From Bacteroidetes bacterium B1(2017) (lineage in GTDB: Bacteria; Bacteroidota; Bacteroidia; UKL13-3): 64,000 bases of DNA. Location: contig NKJG01000001.1 in NCBI GenBank assembly GCA_002256395.1, forward strand, positions 558,001-622,000, read 5' to 3'. Under the pieces are notes generated by a model that was given only the letters and a program-made list of their open reading frames with translations, was not told the DNA's origin and ran no database searches. This document shows, piece after piece, positions 1-8,614 of the stretch (the first letter of the stretch is position 1; the number at the start of each line of letters is the position of its first letter). Made by a program: the position numbers and the translations under genes.

Positions 1-912
1 TATCACGCAAACTATCGCGCTTAAGCGAGTTAATAGCTAATAAACGTACTGGCCAAAATCCACGAGTGTTATAGGTATATCTAAATGTACGATTGTATTT
101 AGCGGTATCAATATATTGTTGTGATGTCCAACCAACAGTACCTCTAGTATAACCAGGATTTAATGGATTTACACCAGGTAAATCCCAATAGGTTCTAGTT
201 GTATTAGTACTTGTTGAAACTAAATCATAAGGGCTGTTTAACCAAACTGTATCAGAAGGAACAGTGGTCATAGTAGATTGACTAGGAAAGAAATTTGCAA
301 TTGGAGGTAATACTATCGAAGAACCAATAATAGTAATATTATAATCTTCTGTTTCTGTCCAATCTAGAATATTACCACACGCATCAGCTTGTTGGAAAGG
401 CCCACCTGGAGAGCCTCCCAAATAATTTTGCCAATTTCCTCTAACACGTAAACGTGTTTGCCCTGGTGAAGCATTTGAAGGAATAGTAATATTGGCAGTC
501 CATAATTGAGCTGTAGGTAAAGATGAATATGCACCTGGAGTGAAATAAACAAACTCACCTGGATCTAAAAAATCTAAATCGCGATTGTAATCAATCCAAA
601 CTCCAAAGCCATTAGGCTTAGTAGCACTACCTTGAACTGTCATTGGATACGTTGATCCAGGCAATACAGAAGTTGTTTGTGCCCACAGTGAGAAATAAGG
701 AGCTGTGGCATTACATCCTGAGGCCAAGTTGGACAAGGTATTGAATGTAAAATTATTAATATAATCATTCGTACCACAACCAGCATATGTTGCACTCACT
801 GTACAATAAGGGGCTGGATCTGTTGAAATAATTTGTGCATTCATTTTTCCAATAAAGGAAATAGATAAAAGCACAAACAGACTTAATTTACTTAGTAATT
901 TTGTTTTCATTC
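1..912 (-). CDS. T9SS-type secreted GEVEDY/PKD protein, 3' part missing, frame break near start
   Basis: The reading frame running off the left edge encodes an exported protein closely related to the next gene upstream. After a signal-peptide-like stretch (KLSLFVLLSISFIGKMNAQ) it has a GEVEDY-type domain (here WTETEDY) with the WIDYNRD signature, then the linker and PKD-like start LPPIANFFPSQST. The only ATG suited to the full signal peptide is at 912, but it is out of frame: a run of six A before TTACTAAG places a stop after six codons. One more A would give MKTKKLLSKLSLFV and restore the frame. The next in-frame ATG (844) falls at the signal cleavage site and would remove the export signal. 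So this is a sequencing error, a slippage-switched gene or a damaged one. The C-terminal sorting domain would lie outside the window. Family assignment is fairly sure; the function (cell-surface protein) is inferred. Confidence 0.7.
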
Positions 913-985
913 CGATAGTAATAAACTCAATAGTAGAAAAAAAAATTGGTATAAAAAAACCTAAGCTTCACTAGTTGCAAAAATT

Positions 986-1026
986 ACAAAAAAAAGGGGC
1001 AGAACCTTTCAGTTCCGCCCCTTTTT
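986..1026 (-). terminator. Rho-independent terminator after the 1366-residue secreted protein gene
   Basis: A 10-bp stem with one mismatched pair (GGGGCaGAAC at 996-1005 and GTTCcGCCCC at 1012-1021) is flanked by an A-run at 985-995, which reads as a U-run on the minus strand. It sits 20-60 bases beyond the stop codon of the minus-strand gene ending at 1044, and separates it from the next paralogue. Confidence 0.85.
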
Positions 1027-1043
1027 ACTTAATTATTTCTTAA

Positions 1044-4000
1044 TTAGTTAACCTGTAATTTTTTCACAAACACTTTCTCTCCAGTTTGAACTCTTAAGAA
1101 ATAGAATCCTTTGGCGTGAGATGTTAAATCTAATTCTTTCACTTGTAAATCATTCGACTTAATAGTTTGAGAGCTAATTTCATTACCCAAAATATCAAGT
1201 ACTTTAATTTGTACATCTTGAGCTTGAGCAATTGCCAAACGCATATTTACTAAACCATTACTTGGGTTAGGATAAATACTCATTAAACGATCAATTGTCA
1301 TTACTTCATTGGTACCAGTAATACCTTCCAATACATTAATTGTACGAACTGCTTCATCAGATTGGTTACCTGATAAATCTTTAACGGTATAACGTACGCT
1401 AAACAGACCTGGATAGTCTCCAAATGGCTTCTTAGTTACTGGATGTAATGGTAAGCTATTAACACTTAAAATAGTCATTTGAGAAGCACTATTATAGTTA
1501 TCGCTTACAGATACAGGTTGATCCACATATTCTTGCCATCTTGGTAAATTAACTTCATTTATTCCAAGTAAATCAATGCGAGGTTTAGTAGTATCTACAA
1601 CCTTAACAACTCTAGATACAGAATCTTTATTGCCTGAAGGGTCAGTGGCAATATACCATAAGGTATACTCACCTAATACGTTTGTATTTACAACACCTTT
1701 TCTAGAAACTACCACAGTTGAAGCTGGCCAGTAATTATCTAATGGGGTTACCCAAGGATCTACAAATGCATTTTTTACTTCCCAATTCATAGGTGATACT
1801 CCGTTTAAGGTTAAGGTAGGTGCTTTTGTATCTCTAACATCAACACGAACCATTACTAAATCACCAATATTTCCACTATTGTCTCTTGCAACATAAGATA
1901 TAAAGTAACTACCTACATTGTTTACATCAACAGTTCCTTGAATTGTTAAATCAATAAAGCTTCTGCTCCAATAGTTATCTGTTACATCCACAATTTTGCT
2001 TAAATCTATAGCAGTTCCAACTTGGTGAATATATGGACTTCCTGGTACACTTACTTTAGGGGTTACAATTGGACGAGTTGAATCACCAACTGTTACTGCA
2101 CGCAATTTGTTAGCGCTTAATCCAAATGCATCTACAATTAAATAGGTGTTAGTGTACTGACCCAATTTAGCAGTATCTAAATTAGTAGTAACCACAACCT
2201 GATCAGTAATTATGGTACCTTGGTTATCTTTTGCAACATACCCTGGCTCTGTGTATTTTTTGTAAACCTCAACATACACCTGAGAAGCTCCATTTAACAC
2301 AATACTAGGACCAGTTTGATTTAAAATTACAAATACGGTTCTAATTAATGTATCACTTATGTTTCCATAAAGATCTCTAACAATATATTTCAAGTAGTTA
2401 GGACCAACTTTAGAGGTATCAACGCTTCCAATAGTTTCATATTTAGCACTAATGTTTCCTTCAATATTATCTGTAGCAGTAATACCTGGATCAACAAATG
2501 CTTTATGAATTTCTGTATAGAATGTTGAGCTATTGTTTAATATAGCAATTGGTTTAACTGTGTCTTGAGGGAAATTAACTACGTAATCTCTAAATACACC
2601 TAAGAAAGTTAAATCAGGATTTAAAGTAGTTCCTGCCAAAGTTACCCCAACACGCATACGAGTTGAACCTAAGCGTTGAGTTGTACTTACAAGAATTGAA
2701 TCAGTGCGTGTCAAGGTTGTTCCACCCAAATCGTTCATCACTAACTCATCTGTACTAAATATACCATCCATGTTAAAGTCAATCCATGCCTTACGATCCA
2801 TTGCTGTTGTAATTGCAGGACGAGTTACATTTAAGCCATGTTTAACACCTCTATACATGGTACCTGCTTGGTTACCACCTACAATTTGAAAACAAGGAGT
2901 AGTTGCATTAGTTGCTGTGTCAATACCATTCTGTAATTTAACACGTGCAATACCAATACTACCATCACTTAATCCCATATCTGTTGCACAATATGGATCA
3001 CCATATGCACCAATATTTACATAATCAACTTTGGTTAATGAGTCTGAACCATATTGGTTAGTTACCACTAATTTTACCATGTACTTAGTACGTTGGGTAA
3101 AACGTATAACTGGATTCTTGCTAGTTGAGCTAGTACCTAATAAATACTGAGCAGTTGCGGGTGTAAAGGTCCACTTCCAAATACTTGGTCCATACAAACT
3201 CTTGTCTGTAAAGCGGAAGGTATCGGTATTAAATCCTTGTACTTTATCTGCATCAAAACGAGTAACTGGGCGTTGAGTAGTTGGCAAGAACAATACGTTT
3301 TTACAAACCGTATCACTACCCACACAATTGTAGGTTACTAAACAAAGTTTTTTGTATTGAGGTGTAGTAACTAAGAAGTTTCTTGTGGCTGTTGCACCTG
3401 TTGAATCATACGTTCCATTTCCATCAGTATCCCATGAATATTTCATCAAAGTTCCTGTTGAAGTGGCTGTGTATAATACTGGTTGCAAACTAAAGATGGT
3501 GTCTTGCAATACCATTTTTGAAGTTGGCTTAGGATAACTTGCTGGCTTAATCTCCCAACGAATTGAGAAACCTGCTGAGTCATATGGTGTTGGTATTCCA
3601 CCTGTTCCAACCATAAAACGAACAAACAATCTGCTTCCACCACGAATACCATTTTGCAAAATACTTGCTGGTAATAAAGAGGCGCTTGATCCACCTAATT
3701 TTCTTAAGATTGGAGCACTTTGACTTGTTCCATTATGAATAACCAAAGTATCGGTAGGTAACATTTTTAATCTGTCAACCCATAAGATAATACTATCTGC
3801 ACATGGTTCAATTAATAAACCAGGGCAGCCACTCACTTGTGAGCGAGTATAACTTAATCCGGTTCCACTTGGACCAAACATATACCCTTCTTTTTCGGTG
3901 GTATTACTTGATCCACTACCACTACATACGTTTATACTATTAATAACTTCTATGTAGTCTTTCTTACAAATGGTATCCCAACCCCTATCGTTCCATACTT

Positions 4001-5144
4001 GAAGGCAAATAGCAAACTTTCCTGGATCACCTGCAAAGAACAATGGATTTTGATCTGTTGGTCCTGCAAAGAAGTTGTTGAAATAAGGAGGAGTGGTACA
4101 TAAATTACATGCTGGATCAAAAGTCCAATACCACATATTTGGTCCGCCTGTTGAGATATCTAATAAAGATACATAATCGCCAATACCCACTTTTCTACGA
4201 GCTGCAAAGAAGTTAGGAACTGGTTTAGTATTTGGGGTATCTACCCAAATGTATTTTACAATACTATCACGTAAACTATCACGCTTAAGTGAGTTAATAG
4301 CTAATAAACGAACTGGCCAGAAACCACGAGTTCTATAGGTATATCTAAATTTACGATCGTATTTAGCTGTATCAATATATTGTTGAGCGGTCCAAGCTAC
4401 AGGGCCACGAGCATAACCAGGAGCCAAAGGTGTTACACCTGGTAAATCCCAATAAGTTCTTGTTGAATTAGTACTTGTAGAAACTAAATCATACGGACTA
4501 TTAATCCAAACAGTATCGGTAGGAACAGTAGTTGTTGTTGATTGGCTAGGGAAGAAATTAGCAATTGGAGGTAATACTGGACCACCACCTGAAGCACTAA
4601 CCAAGTTTACTAAATAATCTTCTACCTCACCCCAAGTAGTTGTTGCACAAGGCAAAATTGAGGTTGAAGTTCCACCTTCCATTTGAGAAAGTCTCATTCT
4701 TGAAACTCCTAAGGTTGCGCCAGCAGGCACGGTAAAGGATGCAACATGAGTTGATGGAAATGGATTTGAAGCAACCAAATTTGCAACTAACTCGCTTGTT
4801 TCGAAGGTAAAGTTTCTATTAAAGTCAATCCAAACATTACATGAATTAGTGTAAAAGTTACCACTACATTGAGTTAAAGTCACTGAAATGCTATACGTAT
4901 TTCCAGGAATTAACGATACACCAGGTAGTGTGGTAGTATTATCTACATACTGTGGTACCGTTGCATAACAACTTGTTGCGTTGTTAATTTGGGTTCCAAA
5001 AGAACCTACCAATGTAACATTCGAAATGTCATCATCGGCGGTGGAGCTTGCACCAACAGTGGTACAATACTGTCCGTAAGCATTGCTTAGGCCAAAGACC
5101 AAGAGCAGTGAAAACAGAATTCTAAATTGTATTTGTTTTTTCAT
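1044..5144 (-). CDS. Large T9SS-secreted multidomain surface protein (GEVEDY, PKD, DUF5011-like repeats, type A sorting domain)
   Basis: This 1366-residue protein is exported by Sec (signal peptide 1-25, ending NAYGQ) and then by the type IX system, as shown by the C-terminal type A sorting domain (about 1290-1366, starting SIYPNPSNGLVNM and ending VFVKKLQVN). Domains in order: a GEVEDY domain (about 27-185; CNVWIDFNRNF and TTWGEVEDYLVNL), PKD-like modules, a Cys-containing CUB-like region (about 400-525, tentative), another PKD region, a second GEVEDY-like domain (about 765-905; KAWIDFNMDGIF, FRDYVVNF), then five DUF5011/HYR-like Ig modules with the pattern KAFVDPG..A.DN and RD..GN. It is probably an adhesin or matrix protein; no catalytic motif was seen. 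It has its own promoter-like sequence and terminator, so it is probably monocistronic. Confidence 0.85.
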   Translation of the reverse strand: MKKQIQFRILFSLLLVFGLSNAYGQYCTTVGASSTADDDISNVTLVGSFGTQINNATSCYATVPQYVDNTTTLPGVSLIPGNTYSISVTLTQCSGNFYTNSCNVWIDFNRNFTFETSELVANLVASNPFPSTHVASFTVPAGATLGVSRMRLSQMEGGTSTSILPCATTTWGEVEDYLVNLVSASGGGPVLPPIANFFPSQSTTTTVPTDTVWINSPYDLVSTSTNSTRTYWDLPGVTPLAPGYARGPVAWTAQQYIDTAKYDRKFRYTYRTRGFWPVRLLAINSLKRDSLRDSIVKYIWVDTPNTKPVPNFFAARRKVGIGDYVSLLDISTGGPNMWYWTFDPACNLCTTPPYFNNFFAGPTDQNPLFFAGDPGKFAICLQVWNDRGWDTICKKDYIEVINSINVCSGSGSSNTTEKEGYMFGPSGTGLSYTRSQVSGCPGLLIEPCADSIILWVDRLKMLPTDTLVIHNGTSQSAPILRKLGGSSASLLPASILQNGIRGGSRLFVRFMVGTGGIPTPYDSAGFSIRWEIKPASYPKPTSKMVLQDTIFSLQPVLYTATSTGTLMKYSWDTDGNGTYDSTGATATRNFLVTTPQYKKLCLVTYNCVGSDTVCKNVLFLPTTQRPVTRFDADKVQGFNTDTFRFTDKSLYGPSIWKWTFTPATAQYLLGTSSTSKNPVIRFTQRTKYMVKLVVTNQYGSDSLTKVDYVNIGAYGDPYCATDMGLSDGSIGIARVKLQNGIDTATNATTPCFQIVGGNQAGTMYRGVKHGLNVTRPAITTAMDRKAWIDFNMDGIFSTDELVMNDLGGTTLTRTDSILVSTTQRLGSTRMRVGVTLAGTTLNPDLTFLGVFRDYVVNFPQDTVKPIAILNNSSTFYTEIHKAFVDPGITATDNIEGNISAKYETIGSVDTSKVGPNYLKYIVRDLYGNISDTLIRTVFVILNQTGPSIVLNGASQVYVEVYKKYTEPGYVAKDNQGTIITDQVVVTTNLDTAKLGQYTNTYLIVDAFGLSANKLRAVTVGDSTRPIVTPKVSVPGSPYIHQVGTAIDLSKIVDVTDNYWSRSFIDLTIQGTVDVNNVGSYFISYVARDNSGNIGDLVMVRVDVRDTKAPTLTLNGVSPMNWEVKNAFVDPWVTPLDNYWPASTVVVSRKGVVNTNVLGEYTLWYIATDPSGNKDSVSRVVKVVDTTKPRIDLLGINEVNLPRWQEYVDQPVSVSDNYNSASQMTILSVNSLPLHPVTKKPFGDYPGLFSVRYTVKDLSGNQSDEAVRTINVLEGITGTNEVMTIDRLMSIYPNPSNGLVNMRLAIAQAQDVQIKVLDILGNEISSQTIKSNDLQVKELDLTSHAKGFYFLRVQTGEKVFVKKLQVN
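4265..4578 (-). repeat. Segment duplicated in the neighbouring paralogue (matches 1-314)
   Basis: Bases 1-314 align without gaps to 4265-4578 at a constant offset of 4264. My hand count over the first 300 positions gives roughly 48 mismatches, about 84% identity. It codes for the LPPIANFFPSQST to LAINSLKRDSLRD segment in both proteins. The GEVEDY domains before it are much less alike, so similarity is concentrated in this block. Confidence 0.85.
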
Positions 5145-5207
5145 TTGGTAATAATTTGTCTATTTAATGGTTAGGATTTTTTCACTTCTCCTATTTTCAA
5201 TATTAAT

Positions 5208-5237
5208 CAAAAATAACAAAAGTTGAAAAAAAAGCAA
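5208..5237 (-). promoter_or_regulatory. Bacteroidota-type promoter for the 1366-residue secreted protein
   Basis: On the minus strand TTG (5237-5235), a 19-nt spacer and TATTTTTG (5215-5208) fit the Bacteroidota consensus TTG-N17-23-TAnnTTTG. The predicted transcript would start near 5201, leaving a leader of about 55 nt before the ATG at 5144. Based on motif match only. Confidence 0.5.
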
Positions 5238-5238
5238 A

Positions 5239-6327
5239 TTAGGGAAAAATATGTTTAGGATCGTTTATAAAATTTGAATCGTTTAAGGAAAGTAAAAAAT
5301 TTAGTAAATCAAGTTTATCCTGAGGAGTTAAATTTAGCCCCCCTTTGTCAAAATTCTTGCTAATCATTGGGTCAACCGTGGCCGAATGTTTGGTACCCGA
5401 ATTATAAAATTCAATTACCTCCATTAAGGTCTTAAAGCGGCTGTCGTGCATATAGGGAGCAGTAAACGACAGATTTCTTAAGGATGGAGTTTTAAACCTT
5501 CCTACATCTTCTGCTTTACCTGTAATACGATATAAACCACTATCTTTTGGATTTACGTCCAACCCATTATTATGGAAGCCAAAATCGGTAAAATAGGGTG
5601 AACTTAAGTTGCCATGACAATGGAAACAATCTCCTTTTCCCTCACTTATAAAAATCATCATCCCGTTTATTTCGCTCGGGGTTCTTAGGCGTTGGCGACG
5701 CTCTGCTTTGTCCCAGTTTGAATTAGAAGAGATTAATGTACGTTCAAATTGGCTAATAACTTTTGCTAATTTTACAGTGGTAATGCTGTCTGAACCAAAC
5801 GCTTTGCGAAAAAGGGCAGGATAAGTAGCATCCTTTTGTAAACGAGCCAAAACCTCAAACATATTTTTATTACCCATTTCAATTGGGTTCAGAATTGGCC
5901 CAATGGCTTGGCGTTCCATATCTGTAGCACCTCCATCCCAGAAAAATTTATGCCCAGTAGTATTGTATTTGTCTGTCCAACCTAAATTATAAAGCGGCGG
6001 GGCACTTCTATTTCCTTCTTGTCCAAATGCGCCTTTACTAAAGCTATTTGGGTCGGCAAAAGAATTGGCTGCTTGGTGGCAGCTAGCACAACTTTGGGTA
6101 TTATTAGCGGATAAAATAGGGTCGTAAAACAACTTTTTGCCCAACTCAACTCCAGCTACAGTCATGGGATTATCTTCTGGAATAGGGAAACTAGACCAGC
6201 CTAAGTTAGTTGGAATAGCCAATTGGTAAGGAGTTGGGTCATAAGCATACATATCTCCAACCACAGGATCTTTTTTACATGACCCTATCATTAAAAATAA
6301 AAGCGCTATAAACAACAATTTCCTCAT
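5239..6327 (-). CDS. Di-heme cytochrome c peroxidase / MauG-family enzyme (MbnH-like)
   Basis: This 362-residue lipoprotein (signal with lipobox ending IGSC17) belongs to the bacterial di-heme cytochrome c peroxidase/MauG family. Two c-heme motifs are visible: CASCH at 80-84 and CFHCH at 234-238. The family's C-terminal signature PYMHDSRFKTLMEVIEFYNSG begins near residue 291. Such enzymes act in the periplasm, either reducing peroxide or oxidising a residue of a partner protein. The gene lies 5 bp after an MbnP-family gene in the same orientation. In Methylosinus trichosporium the MbnH/MbnP pair works this way: the di-heme enzyme converts a tryptophan of MbnP to kynurenine. The neighbour therefore suggests MbnH rather than a generic peroxidase. 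Heme-ligand identity cannot be settled by eye. Length is normal for the family. Confidence 0.88.
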   Translation of the reverse strand: MRKLLFIALLFLMIGSCKKDPVVGDMYAYDPTPYQLAIPTNLGWSSFPIPEDNPMTVAGVELGKKLFYDPILSANNTQSCASCHQAANSFADPNSFSKGAFGQEGNRSAPPLYNLGWTDKYNTTGHKFFWDGGATDMERQAIGPILNPIEMGNKNMFEVLARLQKDATYPALFRKAFGSDSITTVKLAKVISQFERTLISSNSNWDKAERRQRLRTPSEINGMMIFISEGKGDCFHCHGNLSSPYFTDFGFHNNGLDVNPKDSGLYRITGKAEDVGRFKTPSLRNLSFTAPYMHDSRFKTLMEVIEFYNSGTKHSATVDPMISKNFDKGGLNLTPQDKLDLLNFLLSLNDSNFINDPKHIFP

Positions 6328-6332
6328 ATTTA

Positions 6333-7136
6333 TTATGGGTTCAAACCAGTTACTGTAACCATATCTTTCATATTCAGCGACATTTTTGCCGCCCCAGCAT
6401 CTAATCCACTATGAATGGTATAGCCATCTGTTTTAAAACTAAAATTACTAGGGTTTTGAAACATCTCATTTACGTCCATTAAGAGGGTAATTTTTGGTGC
6501 TACCGATTTTACTTTATACGAACTCAAATCCATTGTAACCTTAGGTGCATTAGTATCTCCACCTAAATCGAATGAATAATTTTGAGAGGCAGTGGTAGCG
6601 CCATTTATGCGGTAAAAAATATAGCCGCTACTCCATGTCCAAAACAAGCCCCAACCTGGATCCAAAGCTCCTTCTTGCATACCAGAATGGTTTCTAAAAC
6701 TATCCACCGCTAACAAAACCGACATACCTACATAATTTCCTGCAGGCACCTTGGTAAGGGTGAAATTTTGAGTGCTAGCAGTAGCTGCATCCAACAAATT
6801 ATAGTTTTGAAGGTTCAGCTCCGAACCATCGGCGCGCTTAAGGGTAATATTGGTCAAGTAATGCTTTAATTCCTTAATGGTAAAGGTATCGCCAGCAGCA
6901 TTTGAATATTGTTTAGAACCAAAAACGATGTTTGAGCCAGCAAAGGTGTAATTCATTTGAAAATTAATTGTTCCTCCGTCGGCTGGAATAATTAAACCCT
7001 TAAAATTGCTCACGGTATCCCAAGGATTCACGGCTGCTTGGCTTGGCGGCGGGCTAGGAGTTTTGCAGGAGAGGCTAAACAAAATAGCGCTAGCACTCAT
7101 AAAAAACACAAATCTGTTTAATAAATTAATTTTCAT
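6333..7136 (-). CDS. MbnP-family copper-associated lipoprotein
   Basis: This 267-residue protein has a lipoprotein signal (LFSLSC, Cys24) and a single MbnP-type domain. Diagnostic segments are the start FQMNYTFAGSNIVFGSKQY, FTIKELKHYLTNI (about 87-100), and the tryptophan-rich motif GWGLFWTWSSGYIFYRING (about 161-180). MbnP proteins are extracytoplasmic and linked to copper binding or handling. In the characterised pair a conserved tryptophan is oxidised by the partner MbnH, which is encoded here immediately downstream (5-bp gap, same operon). The mature N-terminus is Pro-rich (TPSPPPS), typical of a lipoprotein tether. A methanobactin peptide is not visible nearby, so any copper role here is independent of methanobactin. 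Substrate metal is inferred from the family. Confidence 0.8.
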   Translation of the reverse strand: MKINLLNRFVFFMSASAILFSLSCKTPSPPPSQAAVNPWDTVSNFKGLIIPADGGTINFQMNYTFAGSNIVFGSKQYSNAAGDTFTIKELKHYLTNITLKRADGSELNLQNYNLLDAATASTQNFTLTKVPAGNYVGMSVLLAVDSFRNHSGMQEGALDPGWGLFWTWSSGYIFYRINGATTASQNYSFDLGGDTNAPKVTMDLSSYKVKSVAPKITLLMDVNEMFQNPSNFSFKTDGYTIHSGLDAGAAKMSLNMKDMVTVTGLNP

Positions 7137-7170
7137 TGTTTAAATATTTACCTGCAAATAAAGGTTTTTC

Positions 7171-7178
7171 TATATTTG
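7171..7178 (+). promoter_or_regulatory. Promoter -7 element upstream of the YajQ gene
   Basis: TATATTTG matches TAnnTTTG exactly. It lies about 55 nt before the ATG at 7234 and only 17 nt before the alternative upstream start. No TTG at the proper spacing was found, so this is a half-match. Confidence 0.4.
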
Positions 7179-7233
7179 CCATGCAAGTTAAACCTTGAAA
7201 GTCAGATTTAAAGTTAATTTTTACTTAAAAACT

Positions 7234-7725
7234 ATGCCTAGTTTCGATATCGTAAACAAAATGGATCTACAATTAGTAGACAATGCAGTAAATACTGCCA
7301 AAAAAGAATTATTGAATCGCTATGATTTAAAGGACGAACTCTGTTCTATTGAGCTCGATAAAAAAGCCAAATTATTAAAATTGGAAGCCAAACAAGAAAT
7401 GGCTCTTACAACCCTAATTGATATTGTTTTAGGTAAATTTAGCAAACAAAACTTAGATGTTCGCCTTATAGATTTAAGCTCTGAACCTAGACCCAGCGGA
7501 CGTTTGGTGTTGCAGGATTTAAAAATAAAAGAAGGTTTAGACAAAGAAACTGCCAAAAAAATTGTTACCCACATTAAAGGCTATAACAACAAATTACAGG
7601 CTGCCATAAACGACGACCAAGTGCGTGTTACGGGTAAAAAAATTGACGATTTACAAGATTTAATGTCGAACCTAAGAGGACAAGACTTTGAAGTTCCTTT
7701 ACAATTTGAGAATTTTAGAAGTTAG
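7234..7725 (+). CDS. YajQ-family nucleotide-binding protein
   Basis: The 163-residue product starting at ATG 7234 (MPSFDIVNKMDLQ) is a standard-length YajQ/UPF0234 protein. Family landmarks are the N-terminal SFDIVNK, the NTAKKELLNRYDLK segment and the C-terminal IKGYNNKLQAAINDDQVRVTGKKIDDLQ. An upstream in-frame start at 7195 would add 13 residues not seen in the family, so I reject it. Homologues bind nucleic acids or cyclic di-GMP, and in Xanthomonas one acts as a c-di-GMP effector with a transcription factor; the role here is not known. The gene is convergent with the diadenylate cyclase gene, with only 3 bp between the stop codons. Confidence 0.9.
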   Translation: MPSFDIVNKMDLQLVDNAVNTAKKELLNRYDLKDELCSIELDKKAKLLKLEAKQEMALTTLIDIVLGKFSKQNLDVRLIDLSSEPRPSGRLVLQDLKIKEGLDKETAKKIVTHIKGYNNKLQAAINDDQVRVTGKKIDDLQDLMSNLRGQDFEVPLQFENFRS

Positions 7726-7728
7726 AAT

Positions 7729-8553
7729 TTACTCCCCTATTGTAACCATCTCTTTTGAGAATTGTTCGTTTAAACGATCAATAATTTCTTCGGCCAAAAG
7801 GCCCTCCTCTATTTTACCTTCCTTGATATAACTAATCGAACCTTTTTCTTCGCTTACTACTAAACAAACGGCATCTGTTTGCTCGGTAATTCCAATAGCA
7901 GAAAGATGGCGAAGGCCGTATTTATTAATAATTTGAGGATTTTCGCTTACAGGCAACACACAATTTGCAGCTTTAATTTTACCTCCCGATATAATAACAG
8001 CGCCATCGTGTAGCGGACTATTTTTATTAAAGATGGCCAGAATTAAACGCTTAGAAATTATAGAATCCATGGCCTCACCACTAGTAGCAATAAATTTCAT
8101 TTCGGAGGTAATTGGAAACACAATAATGGCACCTGTTTTATGCGAAGATAATTCTCTGCAGGCCTCCACAATTTCATCAAATGGAGTGTGAAATGTTTCT
8201 TGAATTTTCCATTTCCAAGGAAAAATATTCCACCACTTTTTCTTTTCACCCAACAAAGAACTGTTTCCAATAACCAATAAAAATTTTCTAATTTCTTGTT
8301 GAAAAACAATAAGCACAGCAATTATTCCAACCTTGGCAAACTCTCCCAAAACACCTGCCATAAGGGGCATTTCAAAATACCTTACTACCAACCAAAACAT
8401 GTAAATGGTAATAAGTCCAATAAGGATATTAAAGGCCAAGCTCCCCTTTAATAGCTTAAATAATTGAAAGCATAAAAATACCACCAACAATACATCAATA
8501 ATGTTTATGGGGTTAATGGTATAACTAAACAATTCAAATTTAGAGTCGAACAT
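7729..8553 (-). CDS. cdaA: Diadenylate cyclase CdaA (c-di-AMP synthase)
   Basis: This 274-residue membrane enzyme joins two ATP molecules to make the second messenger c-di-AMP, which controls potassium and osmolyte transport and envelope stress. Three transmembrane helices occupy about 13-90, and the DisA_N cyclase domain follows (about 120-255). The catalytic DGA is at 183-185 (HDGAVIISGG) and the RHxxA motif at 215-219 (RHLSAIGITEQTDA). Length and architecture match CdaA/DacA. The gene lies 61 bp after folP on the same strand, the usual Bacteroidota arrangement, and the two may be co-transcribed. Assignment is firm; the regulatory targets are not visible in this window. Confidence 0.95.
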   Translation of the reverse strand: MFDSKFELFSYTINPINIIDVLLVVFLCFQLFKLLKGSLAFNILIGLITIYMFWLVVRYFEMPLMAGVLGEFAKVGIIAVLIVFQQEIRKFLLVIGNSSLLGEKKKWWNIFPWKWKIQETFHTPFDEIVEACRELSSHKTGAIIVFPITSEMKFIATSGEAMDSIISKRLILAIFNKNSPLHDGAVIISGGKIKAANCVLPVSENPQIINKYGLRHLSAIGITEQTDAVCLVVSEEKGSISYIKEGKIEEGLLAEEIIDRLNEQFSKEMVTIGE

Positions 8554-8614
8554 CTTACGATTTTACACTATTAAAGTCAAAAAAACCAATTCAAATAGAG
8601 AAAAGCTAAGTATC

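Noticed and set aside
364..558. A 64-codon open frame on the minus strand near the left end
   Set aside because: It is a shadow in another frame of the interrupted GEVEDY gene and has low-complexity, non-protein-like sequence.
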